Source of the DNA: Zancudomyces culisetae
Taxonomy: Eukaryota > Kickxellomycota > Harpellomycetes > Harpellales > Legeriomycetaceae
Reading direction: 5' to 3'
Length of the DNA: 64,000 nt
NCBI GenBank assembly: GCA_001969505.1
Contig: LSSK01000866.1
Coordinates: forward strand, 1-64,000
Below are positions 34,548-45,093 of the stretch, in pieces. The position numbers and the translations under genes were made by a program. Position 1 is the first letter of the stretch. Every line of letters starts with the position of its first letter. Under the pieces are notes generated by a model. That model was not told the origin of the DNA and made no database searches. It worked only from the letters and a program-made list of their open reading frames with translations.

Positions 34548-36197
34548 ATGGAAAAAGAAATCAAAGAATTGAAGCAGGTGAATACGAACCTAAATAAATA
34601 TACCGGTTCCGCCATTGACGAGCACCCAGGTGTTCAAATAAACGTGCAAAATGATACCAACGAGGAAGAAAACAACGACGATCCAAGGGTGCCCAAGAAA
34701 ATAGTGCTTTTGGCTATGATAGGGTTGAGTTCTGGATTCTTTTTAGTGACGCTTAACAACACAATCGTTTCAACTGCACTTCCAACAATAGCAACGGATT
34801 TGGACTCATTCTCAATGATATCCTGGGTGGTAACTTCGTTTCTGTTAACATCAACGGTTTTTCAGCCTATATACTGTAAAGTAGCAGAGATATTCGAAAA
34901 GAGAATAATGATATTGTTTGGACTATTCATGTTTGAGGTTGGGTGTTTGCTGTGTGGAATGTCAAATAGTATTATTATGCTGGTGATAGCCAGATTTATT
35001 GCAGGATTCGGTTCGGCAGGTGTGTTTGGATTGGTGATATTGAGCATTGCAGACCTAGTTCCGCTTAGAGAAAGAGGAAAATACGTAGGCATCAACAGTG
35101 CACTATTTGCTCTAAGCAGCGTTCTTGGGCCCTTAGTGGGTGGTTTTTTCACTGATAAGGTTTCCTGGAGATGGTGCTTTTATATAAACCTTCCGCTCGG
35201 GTTTGTCGCGTTTATTGTCATGTTTTTTGTACTACCTTTCAAGATGCCAAAAGGAAACCTGGTTGAAAAGTTGAAAACTATTGATTTTGTAGGAACCATA
35301 GTTTTTCTGGGGAGCTTTTTAATGATTATTTTGGGTCTGAATATGGGAGGAACCAAATACTCGTGGAACTCACCTGTGATTATCGGGCTTTTCGTAGGGG
35401 GAATTTTGCTACTTGTATTTTTTGTGTATGTGGAAATTAATATGGCAAAAGACCCTATTATTCCAATGGAAATATTCAAGATAAGGAATGTAACATTTAT
35501 AACTATTGGTCAGTTCTGCGTAGGTGTCGGATTGTTTACCCTGATATACTATTCACCAGTGTTCTACCATTTGATGTACAATGGTCCTGCAGTAAGCCAA
35601 GGTTTATTTTTATTACCAGCGTTGATCACCATGGTAACGTTTTCAATTGTAAGTGGATATGGAATCGCTATAACAGGAATTTATAGACCGGTTTTCTGGG
35701 TTGGTACTGCCGTTTTTACCATAGGAATGGCCCTGCTTGGAACAATGAAACAAACTACCCCAAGGGCCCTCCAATCTGTTTATCTAGCAGCTAGTGGGTT
35801 TGGGGCAGGTTGTTTGATACAAACCATGGTTGTAATTGCACAAGCATCAGTGACCAAGAGGTATGTTCTTGTTACTACATCCGTTGTGCAGTTTATGCGT
35901 ATAATAGGTGGCACGTTTGGTGTTGCTATCGTCGCAACTGTGTTTAATACAACTTTGGCAAACAGTTTAGCATCTGTTGCCTTAGATTATCCCGAATATG
36001 CTGATCTTTTGAAACATGTTGTTGACAATTCCTCACTTGCATGGGATCCATCTCTCCCACTAGAGCTTCACACGCTCCTAATCTCTCATTTTACAAAGTC
36101 GATTAGCTATGTATACTTTACTGCTGTCCCGTTTCTAGCCATAGCTTTTGTTTGCACCCTTTTGATAAAACCTGTTTCCTTGGGCAAAAGAAAATAG
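34548..36197 (+). CDS. MFS drug:H+ antiporter-like transporter (DHA2, 14 TM)
   Basis: 549 residues, single exon. After a hydrophilic N terminus of about 50 residues come some 14 hydrophobic segments. Family marks: NNTIVSTALPTIATDLDSF in TM1, WVVTSFLLTSTVFQPIYCKV (TM2), the TM5 motif C region LSSVLGPLVGGFFTDKVSWRW, and INLPLGFVAF directly after. This is the fungal DHA2 group, which includes multidrug, basic amino-acid vacuolar and siderophore exporters. The substrate cannot be predicted. It is probably in the plasma or vacuolar membrane. Confidence 0.9.
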   Translation: MEKEIKELKQVNTNLNKYTGSAIDEHPGVQINVQNDTNEEENNDDPRVPKKIVLLAMIGLSSGFFLVTLNNTIVSTALPTIATDLDSFSMISWVVTSFLLTSTVFQPIYCKVAEIFEKRIMILFGLFMFEVGCLLCGMSNSIIMLVIARFIAGFGSAGVFGLVILSIADLVPLRERGKYVGINSALFALSSVLGPLVGGFFTDKVSWRWCFYINLPLGFVAFIVMFFVLPFKMPKGNLVEKLKTIDFVGTIVFLGSFLMIILGLNMGGTKYSWNSPVIIGLFVGGILLLVFFVYVEINMAKDPIIPMEIFKIRNVTFITIGQFCVGVGLFTLIYYSPVFYHLMYNGPAVSQGLFLLPALITMVTFSIVSGYGIAITGIYRPVFWVGTAVFTIGMALLGTMKQTTPRALQSVYLAASGFGAGCLIQTMVVIAQASVTKRYVLVTTSVVQFMRIIGGTFGVAIVATVFNTTLANSLASVALDYPEYADLLKHVVDNSSLAWDPSLPLELHTLLISHFTKSISYVYFTAVPFLAIAFVCTLLIKPVSLGKRK

Positions 36198-36628
36198 TAT
36201 TCTTTGAAAATAGAACGTATTTTATAGCTTTATTGCAGCGCCTCCATTGTTAATGTGTGGAAACTCAATAAAAAAAGCCCCCCCCCCCCCTTCACACTAG
36301 CTATTCAGTAGGTTAAGAAGCGTAGACGCTTTGATTTCTTTTTAGTGAACCATTTTATCTGCAAAATATAGACCAGTTAAGGCAAACAGACTCTGCCTCA
36401 CTTGTCAGTAAGCTAAAAGACAATGATGATTGCACCTAAGATTGTAGCGCATACACAGTCAATCAACAAAACAAACAACACAAAGAGAAATAAAGAGATA
36501 AGACACATGAACCAAATAAGAAGGCGCTCGAAAAACAAATCTTTATTAATACTATGGGAGCAAAAAAAAATTAAAAAATTCCAAGAACACAAAAGCTAAA
36601 TGCACACATAAATACCAGGTAAATCAGC
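36198..36628. other. Convergent spacer MFS / wall protein
   Basis: 431 bp, with a run of ten C at 36281-36290 and A-rich stretches. No gene. Confidence 0.45.
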
Positions 36629-37354
36629 TTAAAGAGCAAGGATACCGGCAATGAATGAGAATCCCAACAATACCTTGGCAACTACAACGGATGAAGCAGA
36701 TGATGGTGTAGTTGTTGATGATGATGATGGTGTGCTAGATTTTGAGGAGGTTGAGTTTGATGAGGCGGTGGAGTGGGTAGATGATGAAGAACCTGATGTA
36801 GCTGAAGCAGTTGAGTTGGTGGCAGACTCAGTGGTCTCAGCAGAGTCGGTGGTTGCAGCAGAATCAGTTGAGTTGGTGGCAGAATCAGTGGCTTCAGCAG
36901 AGTCAGTGGTTGCAGCAGAATCAGTGGTTGCAGCAGAGTCAGTGGTTGCAGCAGAGTCAGTGGTTGCAGCAGACTCGGTTGTCTCAGCAGAATCAGTGGT
37001 TGGAGCAGAGTCAGTGGTTGCAGCAGAATCAGTGGTTGCAGCAGAATCAGTGGTTGCAGCAGACTCGGTGGTTGCAGCAGATTCAGTAGTTGCAGCAGAC
37101 TCGGTGGTTGCAGCAGATTCAGTGGTTGCAGCAGAGTTTGAAGGAATGGCTACAGCAGCGGCACACTGGGCAACGTTCTTGATGTCGTAGCCACAAGCGG
37201 TTCCAGCTGGGCATTGGGCTCTGACGAGAACACCGTTGTCACAGTAGCTAATGATGTTTACATCGACACAGAAAGCATCTACGTTACAGGTCTCTTGGGA
37301 GAGTACTGAGGATGAAGCAGACAATGCTAGTACGGCGAAGTTTGTGAATTTCAT
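36629..37354 (-). CDS. Secreted Ser/Thr-rich repeat protein, probably GPI-anchored
   Basis: 241 residues. Signal peptide 1-19 (FAVLALSASSSVLS). Residues about 22-68 hold six Cys; YCDNGVLVRAQCPAGTACGYD resembles the core of chitin-binding modules (CBM19-like: nG...CpaGT.C). From about 75 to 185 the chain is a tandem repeat of six residues, (A/E)TT(E/D)SA, over about 36815-37135. A Ser/Thr/Asn-rich stretch follows, then a hydrophobic C terminus (VVVAKVLLGFSFIAGILAL) with a small-residue site before it, fitting a GPI signal. Likely heavily O-mannosylated cell-wall or surface protein. The long antisense frame 36651-37190 is a mirror of the repeat. Confidence 0.85.
   Translation of the reverse strand: MKFTNFAVLALSASSSVLSQETCNVDAFCVDVNIISYCDNGVLVRAQCPAGTACGYDIKNVAQCAAAVAIPSNSAATTESAATTESAATTESAATTESAATTDSAATTDSAATTDSAPTTDSAETTESAATTDSAATTDSAATTDSAATTDSAEATDSATNSTDSAATTDSAETTESATNSTASATSGSSSSTHSTASSNSTSSKSSTPSSSSTTTPSSASSVVVAKVLLGFSFIAGILAL
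36815..37135 (-). repeat. 18-bp coding tandem repeat
   Basis: About seventeen units of an 18-bp motif (in coding sense GCAACCACTGACTCTGCT with variants), encoding (A/E)TT(E/D)SA. Variation is mostly silent or E/D, T/A. Such arrays change copy number easily. Confidence 0.85.
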
Positions 37355-38401
37355 TTTTGAATATTTGTCGTTTATAAGTTAGTTAATCAAGTTGATTCGT
37401 TCCCTTGGGAGTATAATGACTAAAACGCTTAAGTTAGGGTTCTAAAGATTGCAGTTACGGCACAAATATGCACTATCGAGCTATCAGGAATAAAGTATTT
37501 AATAGACCTTTTTTAAAAAAGCTAATTATGTCTACCTAGGGCAGTGTGGTTTTAATTTCTTTTTATACCAAAAACTTTCTATTGCTGACACTTTTCTTTT
37601 TTTGAGAGTTTAGATTAGCTTTGAGTTTAGTTCAAGTTTGTGTCATTGTAGTTTATGATTACTATTGGACTATTCGAACGCTTTAGAAATCAATGTAATA
37701 AAATGGTCTAATTATGTAATCAAAGGCTATCCGGCTATAGTAAACGCAGAAAAGCAGAATCCCAAGACAAAAAAAATTTTTTAATCCCCAAACCATATAA
37801 AATCCATGTCGAATCATGGTTAAGTGACGGTCGCTTTTAATTTTTTTTGATAATGTAGCTTTGGTAATAACTTACTTTATCAAAATCCACTTTAAATAAT
37901 GTGGTTTGCCAATACATGAAAATACATGTATTAAGGCTAGGTATCTTCCGTATTTTGTGCAGTTTAGTATGCCACTAAAAAGGTTTTTACTACTCACCGT
38001 TATTTTTACTAGACAATGTATTTACGCTGATTACTAATATCAATCTATTTTTAGTATTAAAATGCAGTTATTGTTGCAAAAGTGTATTGGATATTAGTAG
38101 TTTTTGGAACTACAATAACGTGTAATCCGATTTCAGTCGTGAATTTTATTTTCTCAAGTTTATTGTCAACTCCAATGATCTGCATAAAAAAAGCAATTTC
38201 AAATTATAACGGTTAGAAATTCAACTCTATGGAATATAAATCGTATAAATCACGTAAATTGTACAAAAAGCTATTGTTTTAATTTTTTTTTGGTTGGGCG
38301 CTTTTGTGTTGATCCATAATTCACGATCAATATTATCTAAAAATCCATTTTGGGGGTTTTGCGGATGGAATGATTCTATGTAGTTCCAATTTGTAATTAT
38401 A
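37355..38401. other. Intergenic region upstream of the wall-protein gene
   Basis: 1 kb AT-rich. Promoter of the minus-strand wall protein. No ORF or RNA recognised. Confidence 0.4.
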
Positions 38402-39788
38402 TTGATAAATAAATTTAGGAAAGATAAATATAGAAGAAAAACGAATGTAGTAAATTCTGGGCCGACAATGCAATATCACTACCGTCTATATCGTAGCAGC
38501 CCTTGTGATAGCATGGAAGGTGATGAGAAATTGGTCAAGAAAAAGGTATGTGGATGGAAAGCGGTAGAAAGGAAAAAAAAAGGAAAAGCGCAAAAAAAGC
38601 ACATGAATGTTGTTTTATTTAGTCTTGATACCACGACTTTTTCAACCCCAAATAAATGTTGGGGGCTTGAGTATTGGTGGGAGAAATGGAAATCTGCAAA
38701 TTTAAATGAGTGGTGGGAAAGCACTAAAACTTTTAAAGTGCAACTTTGCTACTTTCCCAGCAATATTGTTCATGTAATACATGAATGTCACCTTAATAAT
38801 CATTGTTTTTGTCACTGTCGCTGTTGTGTTGTATTAAAATTTATTGCTATTATTGAAATTTAGAGACGCAAATTGGCAATCAATATATACCATAATGAAT
38901 TTCAAAGTGAAAATAAAAATAAAAACAAAAACAAAAAGAGAATAAGAATGATAATGAGAATGTTTTTATTTACTTTGTGTAAAAAACAGGGACACACAAA
39001 ATGCTGCTCTTTGTAAGAGCCTCAAAAAACGAGATGTTCATTAGCAATTGCCTTATACCCTTTACATCTGAGACAATTTCCAAAAATAAAAAAAAGTGTC
39101 TCAACCCGGGTAGAATAAACTTGCAGAGTCAGTTATATACTCTCACTGCTCCTATGTCATATTCCTAGAGGTGCAAATACAATCTTTGACAGTTATGAAC
39201 CAAAGTGATTTGATCAATTATACACTACTTAAAAGACAAGCACGCATCCCAAAGAATGGTATGCTTTATTTTTGTTTTTATTAGTTACAGCCCAGTACAG
39301 AGAAATGCCATTTTCGGCAAGATGGTAAAATAAAGACCCTGGTTTCTATGCTATTTTTATAATAAATTCACACAAACCAAAACAGATAGATGTTTTTTTA
39401 AATAGCATTTGGTGAAGAAAGTTGGCTTTACAGGACATATTGTTTGTAAAAATCCCGAAGTTTTAAACACATCTTTCGTAGTTACAGCTAGCAAGCCTAA
39501 AATGCAGGGTATAACATTGATGATAAACTAGCATTCAAATACCCGCAAGATTGGACAGGTGTTGATTGGCCTATTTACTTATTTAGCATTCATTGAAACG
39601 ATATGCAGTTTGGCACTTTGGTTCGTAAAGAGGAATATATGTTGACCAAGGAACTGGATGTGAACGTACCATTAGATCTGGTTGATTCACACGCTCATTA
39701 TGTCGATTTTCTTCTCCCTCTTCTTATTTTCTTTCTCTCCCCCCTCCACTCCAAACACAAATACGATCCACAAGAAACTAGTGAATGA
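38402..39788 (+). CDS. Possible multi-exon tubby-like domain gene (exons incomplete)
   Basis: Several open pieces on the plus strand look like exons. 38402-38545 ends QYHYRLYRSS... KLVKKK at a GTATGT donor. 38990-39165 reads MLLFVRASKNEMFIS then GRINLQSQLYTL, comparable to the tubby segments LLAARKRK...YLIS and GKLRSNLLGTKFTVYD. 39406-39503 reads VGFTGHIVCKNPEV, comparable to NFHGRVTQASVKNFQ. 39603-39788 reads MQFGTLVRKEEYMLTKELD...PLDL, comparable to MQFGRV...FTMDYRYPL. Tubby-like proteins bind phosphoinositides. I could not close the exon chain in phase, so the gene may be mis-split or a pseudogene; the family call is tentative. Confidence 0.35.
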
Positions 39789-39883
39789 TCGAAATAAACC
39801 ATGCTTATAATCCTTTTAATCGTTATTATTATTATTATTTTTTTTTCCTTGCATATGACAATGTAATCATAGGTATTACAAGA

Positions 39884-42800
39884 TCAGATAATAGAACTTC
39901 TATATGTGGTAATAAACGATTCCGCATTTTTAATGACGGAGTTTGGAACACCAGCAAGAGCTGCCACATACAAACCATGTGAGTTTGTACAAATCCCAGG
40001 CAATACCTTATGGATAAAAGTAAAATGCAGAGAGTTAGAGGTGGGATCAATTTGATCCTGAATAGCGGTATGCATAAGTTTCAGCTTGTCAAAGCTAATG
40101 GGGAGAGGAGATGATGTGGTAGTACTGGAAGAGATAGTCGGAGAAGAAGAAGAGGGAGTAGAAGAGGAAGAAGAAGGGGATAAAGAGGAGTTGAGATAAA
40201 ATGAGTTATGATCAAATGAAAATGGGAGCCGATGGGAAAAAAACTTGCTAACAATTTCATGATAGTGTGTAGCAAACAAACACAGAGGCTTGATATTTTC
40301 ATGAAGATAAGCAAGTGTCGCATAGGCAATAGCCATACCATCGGCTGTAGACGTGCCCCGCCCAACTTCATCCATAATAACCAACGAATTACTGGTAGCA
40401 TGTTTAAGGATATCAGCAGTCTCCAACATCTCTACCATAAACGTTGACTGATTCAGGGCAAGGTTATCATGTGCACCAATACGTGTGTAGATCGAATCTA
40501 CAATTTTTAGGGCGGCATTTTCGGCAGGTACAAAAGAACCCATCTGGGCCATTACCGAAATAAGTGCAACTTGTCGGAGATAAGTACTTTTTCCTCCCAT
40601 GTTTGGGCCAGTTAATAATGTTATATGACAGTTAGAGTCGAATACACAGTCGTTGGGAACAAATTGGATACCATTTTCGCTTAACCGGAGCTCGACCACA
40701 GGATGTCGGCCGGAAATGATCGAATGGTCGTAGTTTTTATCTGGCAAAACCATATCATCACTGGATTTACCGTTTATATTGAATGTAGGACGTGTATACC
40801 CTCGTTCAACAGCAACTTTTGCAAGGCAACAACTGACATCTAAAACACTGAGCGTGCTACAATTTGATTTAATTTGGTTGTGAGACTCCAGGACAAGAAT
40901 TTTCAACATGTTAAAAACGTTTTGTTCTTCCAGCTGAATTTGTTCATGAAGTAGGTCAAGCTGTGCCAGTAGTAGAGCCATTTTTTTGTGTGTATATTTG
41001 GACTTGCCCTTGAGCGATTGGAGTTGAATAAGTTCAGGATCACCCAATTGTTCAATTTTTAGAGCGTCCCGTTTTGAAACCTCCAAATAGCCTGAGCTAA
41101 AATTTGAGTGAAAATTGCTCGAAAATAAAAAGGATTTAGAAGCCGAAAATGTGCTGTTAATTGGGCTACCATTTGAAGACCCAGCCACTAGGCGAGAAGA
41201 TGTAGGCGAATGCGAAGCTAAAGTGGAAGTCGAAGATATCGGGGATGGTGAGGAAAGAACCAATTTCAGAGAGGGAGCATTGTATTTGTTTTGTAATGTC
41301 ATTACCAATTCATCTTTAGCCTCGTTTAATACTGCTAGTCGGCCAGAAAGGAGGGATAGACTCTCAGTACAGTTGGGCTTTAGGAAGCCATAGGCCTGCA
41401 ATCCGGTTTTGGCGGGGATGTCTTGGCGAATGTGAGTAAATATTTGATGCCGAATGTGTTGCAAGGGGTCCAATCTTTGTATTGTTTTTATAGAGTCACC
41501 AATAATATCAAGCAGTTTGGGATCCTCAATAACGATATTCTCAGACGATAAAAAGGATAATAGTTCCGAAAATTCCAAACTTAAATCAGCATCGGCATTA
41601 CCAGCAGCATTACCAGCAGGATCACCATCACCCAGATTCTCAGTTGGTGAGTTTGAATCAAGCTCCAATCTTGATGGGTTAACCAGCACCCATATTTGGT
41701 TAAGCATTCGCTTTAAGGTATATCCCAAGCTATCCTTAATTTTTTCAACGGCATGTAGAGTATGTTGGATGCACAAAAGATCTATGGGCCCGCCAATATC
41801 CAGCGATAGTCGCTGCACAGCCCTTTCAGCATCTTTGACAAGAAGCAGACTTTTGCGGATTTCATGAATTGCCTGTGTATTGCGCGCAAAAAGATCAACC
41901 AGATTTAGCCGCTGCTCAATGACTTGGTAAGAAGTTGAGGGCGACGTTAGACGCTCAGTGAGCAGTCTGGATCCACTCTTGGTGCATGTATAGTCAAGCT
42001 CACCCACGAGTGTGCTGTTTACGACCCCACCACCCGCATTGCCATTTTCAGAAGACGTATTCGAGGCTGTGGTCGAGGCCCTGGACGTTACGAGTGCACC
42101 TGCATACATACTTTCTATGGGCTTCACTAGTTCCAACGCAGCTATTGTAGATGGATTCATTCGAACATTCATTGTCTGCAAAAATTTTATTGGTTGTTGC
42201 AACAGCGGAAGTCTCCCGGCTTGGGTAGAAGCTATGTAGTTTAGAAGACCCACTGATGCATAATACTCGTTCTTGTACTCAGCAGAATCAGTATCTCCAC
42301 CTGTTTGCTCGTTTCCAAGAAGCGATGATAAAAGCGCCTCGTACTGGGCCCTGGTTTCGGTCTCTTGCCCTGCTAGTTCACCTGATACTTCATCCTGCAT
42401 TCCAAATAGCTCTGAATCGTCTAAAGACTGGTACGTTCCTGAGCTGAGATTACTTCCTGACGATTGTGGGTCCTGCAGCTGATAGTTTCCTTCGTCAAAC
42501 ATATGGCTTCCCAAGACCGTTATTGTGGGACCACAATTAGTAGCTCGTGTGTTCGTTAACATACTGTTTCTATGTATGTTTTTTTGAAGCTTGTCTTCGC
42601 GATTGAATTGGCCAGAAATTGGTGATATTATATTGGCTGGCTTGTAGGTCTCATTGATGGCACTAAATGGATATATATTTTTGAGCTCAACAAGTATCTC
42701 CTCTGCGCTTTGATCGACTACTATTTCGCGAGGTCGGATGCGCGCCATATCAACGCTCAAGTCTTCAACGTTTGTGGTTGCAGTTACAAAGTCACCGGTC

Positions 42801-44368
42801 GTGATATCAATCCAAGCGAGTCCAACATCCTTAGCGCTAGATTTGCTATTCTTGAATACACAAATAATGTACTGATGACCACTGCTAAAATAATTATTTT
42901 CGCGAATACTTTGGTCAAAATCACTTTCTAAGCTTTCACCCAATTCGGCAGACATGCTCTCAACATCCTGCTGCTCCCCTAACTCCGTATCCATGCGATC
43001 AGCACTATTTACATAATTTTGATATCCATTGTTTTCATTCGAGGACTGAATGTCGCTCGATGAAAGCATCCAAGTTCCTGGTGTAAAGATCCTGGTGACC
43101 TTTCGTATAAACACTGGCCGGTCTTTGACTCTGAATTGATTGCACAATGCCACTGACTTTCCGTATTTCATCACTAAAAGCTCCAAATATCGCTCCAGAC
43201 TGCGTCCTGGAAAACCTGTAAATCGTACCGAATCAGCCTTCCCATATTTTTTATCCACTACCTGCAGGCCCAACAGAGCCCCTCCTATCTCATCGGCCTG
43301 GTTATAGTATAATTCATAAAAGTCTCCAACTCTAGTCAGCAACACACAATGAGGATATTTTTTGAGGTTTTCTCTTACACCTCTTAACACCACGCTATTT
43401 GAGTGACCTCTCTCCCCGGTTACGAGCGGCTCTACTGCGTCCATTTCTCCCACTGCACAAGCATTATTTGCATCTGTATACTCCTGAGTATTTTCTTCAA
43501 GTAAGTCATCGTCTTTAAGTCTTACACCTGACCAAGCTGGTGCGTTCTCATTTTCGACCATACCTCTATGTGGATTCACCTCCGACTCTGTGTCTAGCTT
43601 TTCTTGCTCAGTATCGCAAAGCTTTGATGCTATACTGGGTTTAGATATACCTGCAGCAGTAGGCTTGGTTTTGGTTTTGGTTTTGGTTTTGGCTTTAGTT
43701 TTAGTTTTAGTTTTAGCTTTAGTCTTAGTCTTAGAGCAGGAATCGGATTTAGACTTTGATGCTATCACACTAGTCTCCTCGTCGTCATCGTGGTTCTCAA
43801 GCTCATCGATACTCTTCTTCTTCCCTCTCTTCTTTACAGCTGTTTTTCGTAGCCCTTGTTCTTGGATTTTTGAGACTTCCTTCGTATTATCCTTTATTCG
43901 TTCTTCTTCGATCGCAGTGTGTGGCTGATCAAGACTCGTGAACTCTTTAGTATTTTTTTCCAAGGAAACTGGATCATATCCTTGACGAGTTTCTTGTTCC
44001 ATGTTGTTCGTTATACATTTTGTGGTAGATGGCTCAACTTTATCAGCGTCTTGAACAATCTTCTTTTTTCTACCTCTTTTCTTTACTACCACAGTTTCTT
44101 TAATCTCGACGACCGGGATTTCGTCTTGATTTTTAGTCTTTTTTGTTCTATACCCATGTACCTGTATACGATGAAAATCACTTTTAAGAATCCCTTTTAA
44201 GGCTGGATAAAGTTTGTTATTGTAAAATTGTGATTTTGAAAGTCCCAGATACAACCTCTTATTCCAGTATATACTCCTTGTCACAGCAGTGCTTGCAGGA
44301 TTTATTGAACACAGATTGCTTTTCGGCAATGCTATCAAGCTATGCCGCACTACTTGACCATTTTTCAT
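39884..44368 (-). CDS. MSH1: Mitochondrial MutS homologue with long N-terminal extension
   Basis: 1,494 residues, single exon; yeast Msh1 has 959. The mismatch-binding domain I starts near residue 330 (HCVLLTRVGDFYELYYNQADEIG, with the DFYELY Phe-x-Glu intercalation motif). The core clamp starts LDYTCTKSGSRLLTERLTSP. The ATPase has Walker A TGPNMGGKST, the STFMVEM segment and Walker B SLVIMDEVGRGTSTADG, then FATHYHE. The N terminus is basic (presequence-like) and includes a Lys-Thr-Lys repeat (about residues 212-236) and much low complexity; two more Ser/Asn-rich inserts lie in the connector and clamp, and a Ser/Pro/Thr insert follows the ATPase. Domain I sequence fits the MSH1 group rather than MSH2-MSH6. 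Role: mitochondrial DNA stability. Confidence 0.88.
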   Translation of the reverse strand: MKNGQVVRHSLIALPKSNLCSINPASTAVTRSIYWNKRLYLGLSKSQFYNNKLYPALKGILKSDFHRIQVHGYRTKKTKNQDEIPVVEIKETVVVKKRGRKKKIVQDADKVEPSTTKCITNNMEQETRQGYDPVSLEKNTKEFTSLDQPHTAIEEERIKDNTKEVSKIQEQGLRKTAVKKRGKKKSIDELENHDDDEETSVIASKSKSDSCSKTKTKAKTKTKTKAKTKTKTKTKPTAAGISKPSIASKLCDTEQEKLDTESEVNPHRGMVENENAPAWSGVRLKDDDLLEENTQEYTDANNACAVGEMDAVEPLVTGERGHSNSVVLRGVRENLKKYPHCVLLTRVGDFYELYYNQADEIGGALLGLQVVDKKYGKADSVRFTGFPGRSLERYLELLVMKYGKSVALCNQFRVKDRPVFIRKVTRIFTPGTWMLSSSDIQSSNENNGYQNYVNSADRMDTELGEQQDVESMSAELGESLESDFDQSIRENNYFSSGHQYIICVFKNSKSSAKDVGLAWIDITTGDFVTATTNVEDLSVDMARIRPREIVVDQSAEEILVELKNIYPFSAINETYKPANIISPISGQFNREDKLQKNIHRNSMLTNTRATNCGPTITVLGSHMFDEGNYQLQDPQSSGSNLSSGTYQSLDDSELFGMQDEVSGELAGQETETRAQYEALLSSLLGNEQTGGDTDSAEYKNEYYASVGLLNYIASTQAGRLPLLQQPIKFLQTMNVRMNPSTIAALELVKPIESMYAGALVTSRASTTASNTSSENGNAGGGVVNSTLVGELDYTCTKSGSRLLTERLTSPSTSYQVIEQRLNLVDLFARNTQAIHEIRKSLLLVKDAERAVQRLSLDIGGPIDLLCIQHTLHAVEKIKDSLGYTLKRMLNQIWVLVNPSRLELDSNSPTENLGDGDPAGNAAGNADADLSLEFSELLSFLSSENIVIEDPKLLDIIGDSIKTIQRLDPLQHIRHQIFTHIRQDIPAKTGLQAYGFLKPNCTESLSLLSGRLAVLNEAKDELVMTLQNKYNAPSLKLVLSSPSPISSTSTLASHSPTSSRLVAGSSNGSPINSTFSASKSFLFSSNFHSNFSSGYLEVSKRDALKIEQLGDPELIQLQSLKGKSKYTHKKMALLLAQLDLLHEQIQLEEQNVFNMLKILVLESHNQIKSNCSTLSVLDVSCCLAKVAVERGYTRPTFNINGKSSDDMVLPDKNYDHSIISGRHPVVELRLSENGIQFVPNDCVFDSNCHITLLTGPNMGGKSTYLRQVALISVMAQMGSFVPAENAALKIVDSIYTRIGAHDNLALNQSTFMVEMLETADILKHATSNSLVIMDEVGRGTSTADGMAIAYATLAYLHENIKPLCLFATHYHEIVSKFFSHRLPFSFDHNSFYLNSSLSPSSSSSTPSSSSPTISSSTTTSSPLPISFDKLKLMHTAIQDQIDPTSNSLHFTFIHKVLPGICTNSHGLYVAALAGVPNSVIKNAESFITTYRSSII
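43650..43735 (-). repeat. Coding hexanucleotide repeat in MSH1 (Lys-Thr)
   Basis: On the plus strand a run of GGTTTT/AGTTTT hexamers; on the coding strand it encodes alternating Lys-Thr/Lys-Ala in the N-terminal extension of MSH1. Confidence 0.8.
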
Positions 44369-45093
44369 TTTAGATTTTAGATTTTATGTTGCTGTATAAA
44401 GATTTTTGACTCTAATGTATGCTACAAATGGTATTATATAAACTCGTATCCCAAATTCCCATGGTCATCTACAATTCTCAGTAAATCTCTAGTAAATCTT
44501 GTGTTCAACCAAGTATTAACTCTGTACGGTACAGTTTCGCAGAACCACCTGTCGCTAGTTACTCTCTCTGAGCATCAAATTGGAGTTTTTGTATATTCCA
44601 ATTTAGATTGTAAATTCAAATCTATTATATAATGAATAACAGCAAACTTGTTTCTATACCAGCTTATATCAATGTGCAACTCCATTGGATGGTTTTGTCT
44701 TTTTTGTTGTTGGAACTTTGGCTACCCCACTTCCCCCTCCTCCTCCCCTCAAATTTGCATGATTATTTTTCAGAGTGGGTAATGTTACTGAAATAGAGAT
44801 CAGAATCAAAAAATTTCATGGTCAACAATGTGCACAATAATAAAATAAAGTCAGATTAGATTGTTTATCAAGAGAAATAAAAGTTTATTTAACAACAGTT
44901 CGTTTAAACCCTTAGAGTAAAAAAAAGAAAAATGTCCACAAATAAATATAAACTTGACAGATTGCCCAAAAAGTATACTTTGTAGTAAAAACCAACATTA
45001 ATGATAGCCAGCTGGCGAGCCAGACTCACTCAAGCATATTCATGCTCTTGGACTCCTCTTTTTCCTCATACGGGTTCTTTCTTTTTGCTAGAT
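44369..45093. other. Intergenic region between HSP10 3' end and MSH1 5' end
   Basis: 725 bp, both flanking genes on the minus strand. It holds the MSH1 promoter. Pyrimidine-rich stretch at 44725-44750. No gene. Confidence 0.4.

Noticed and set aside
36651-37190. Long plus-strand frame of 179 codons with Val-Ala-Glu-Ser repeats
   Set aside because: Exact antisense of the wall-protein repeat array; an 18-bp repeat without stops is open in several frames on both strands.
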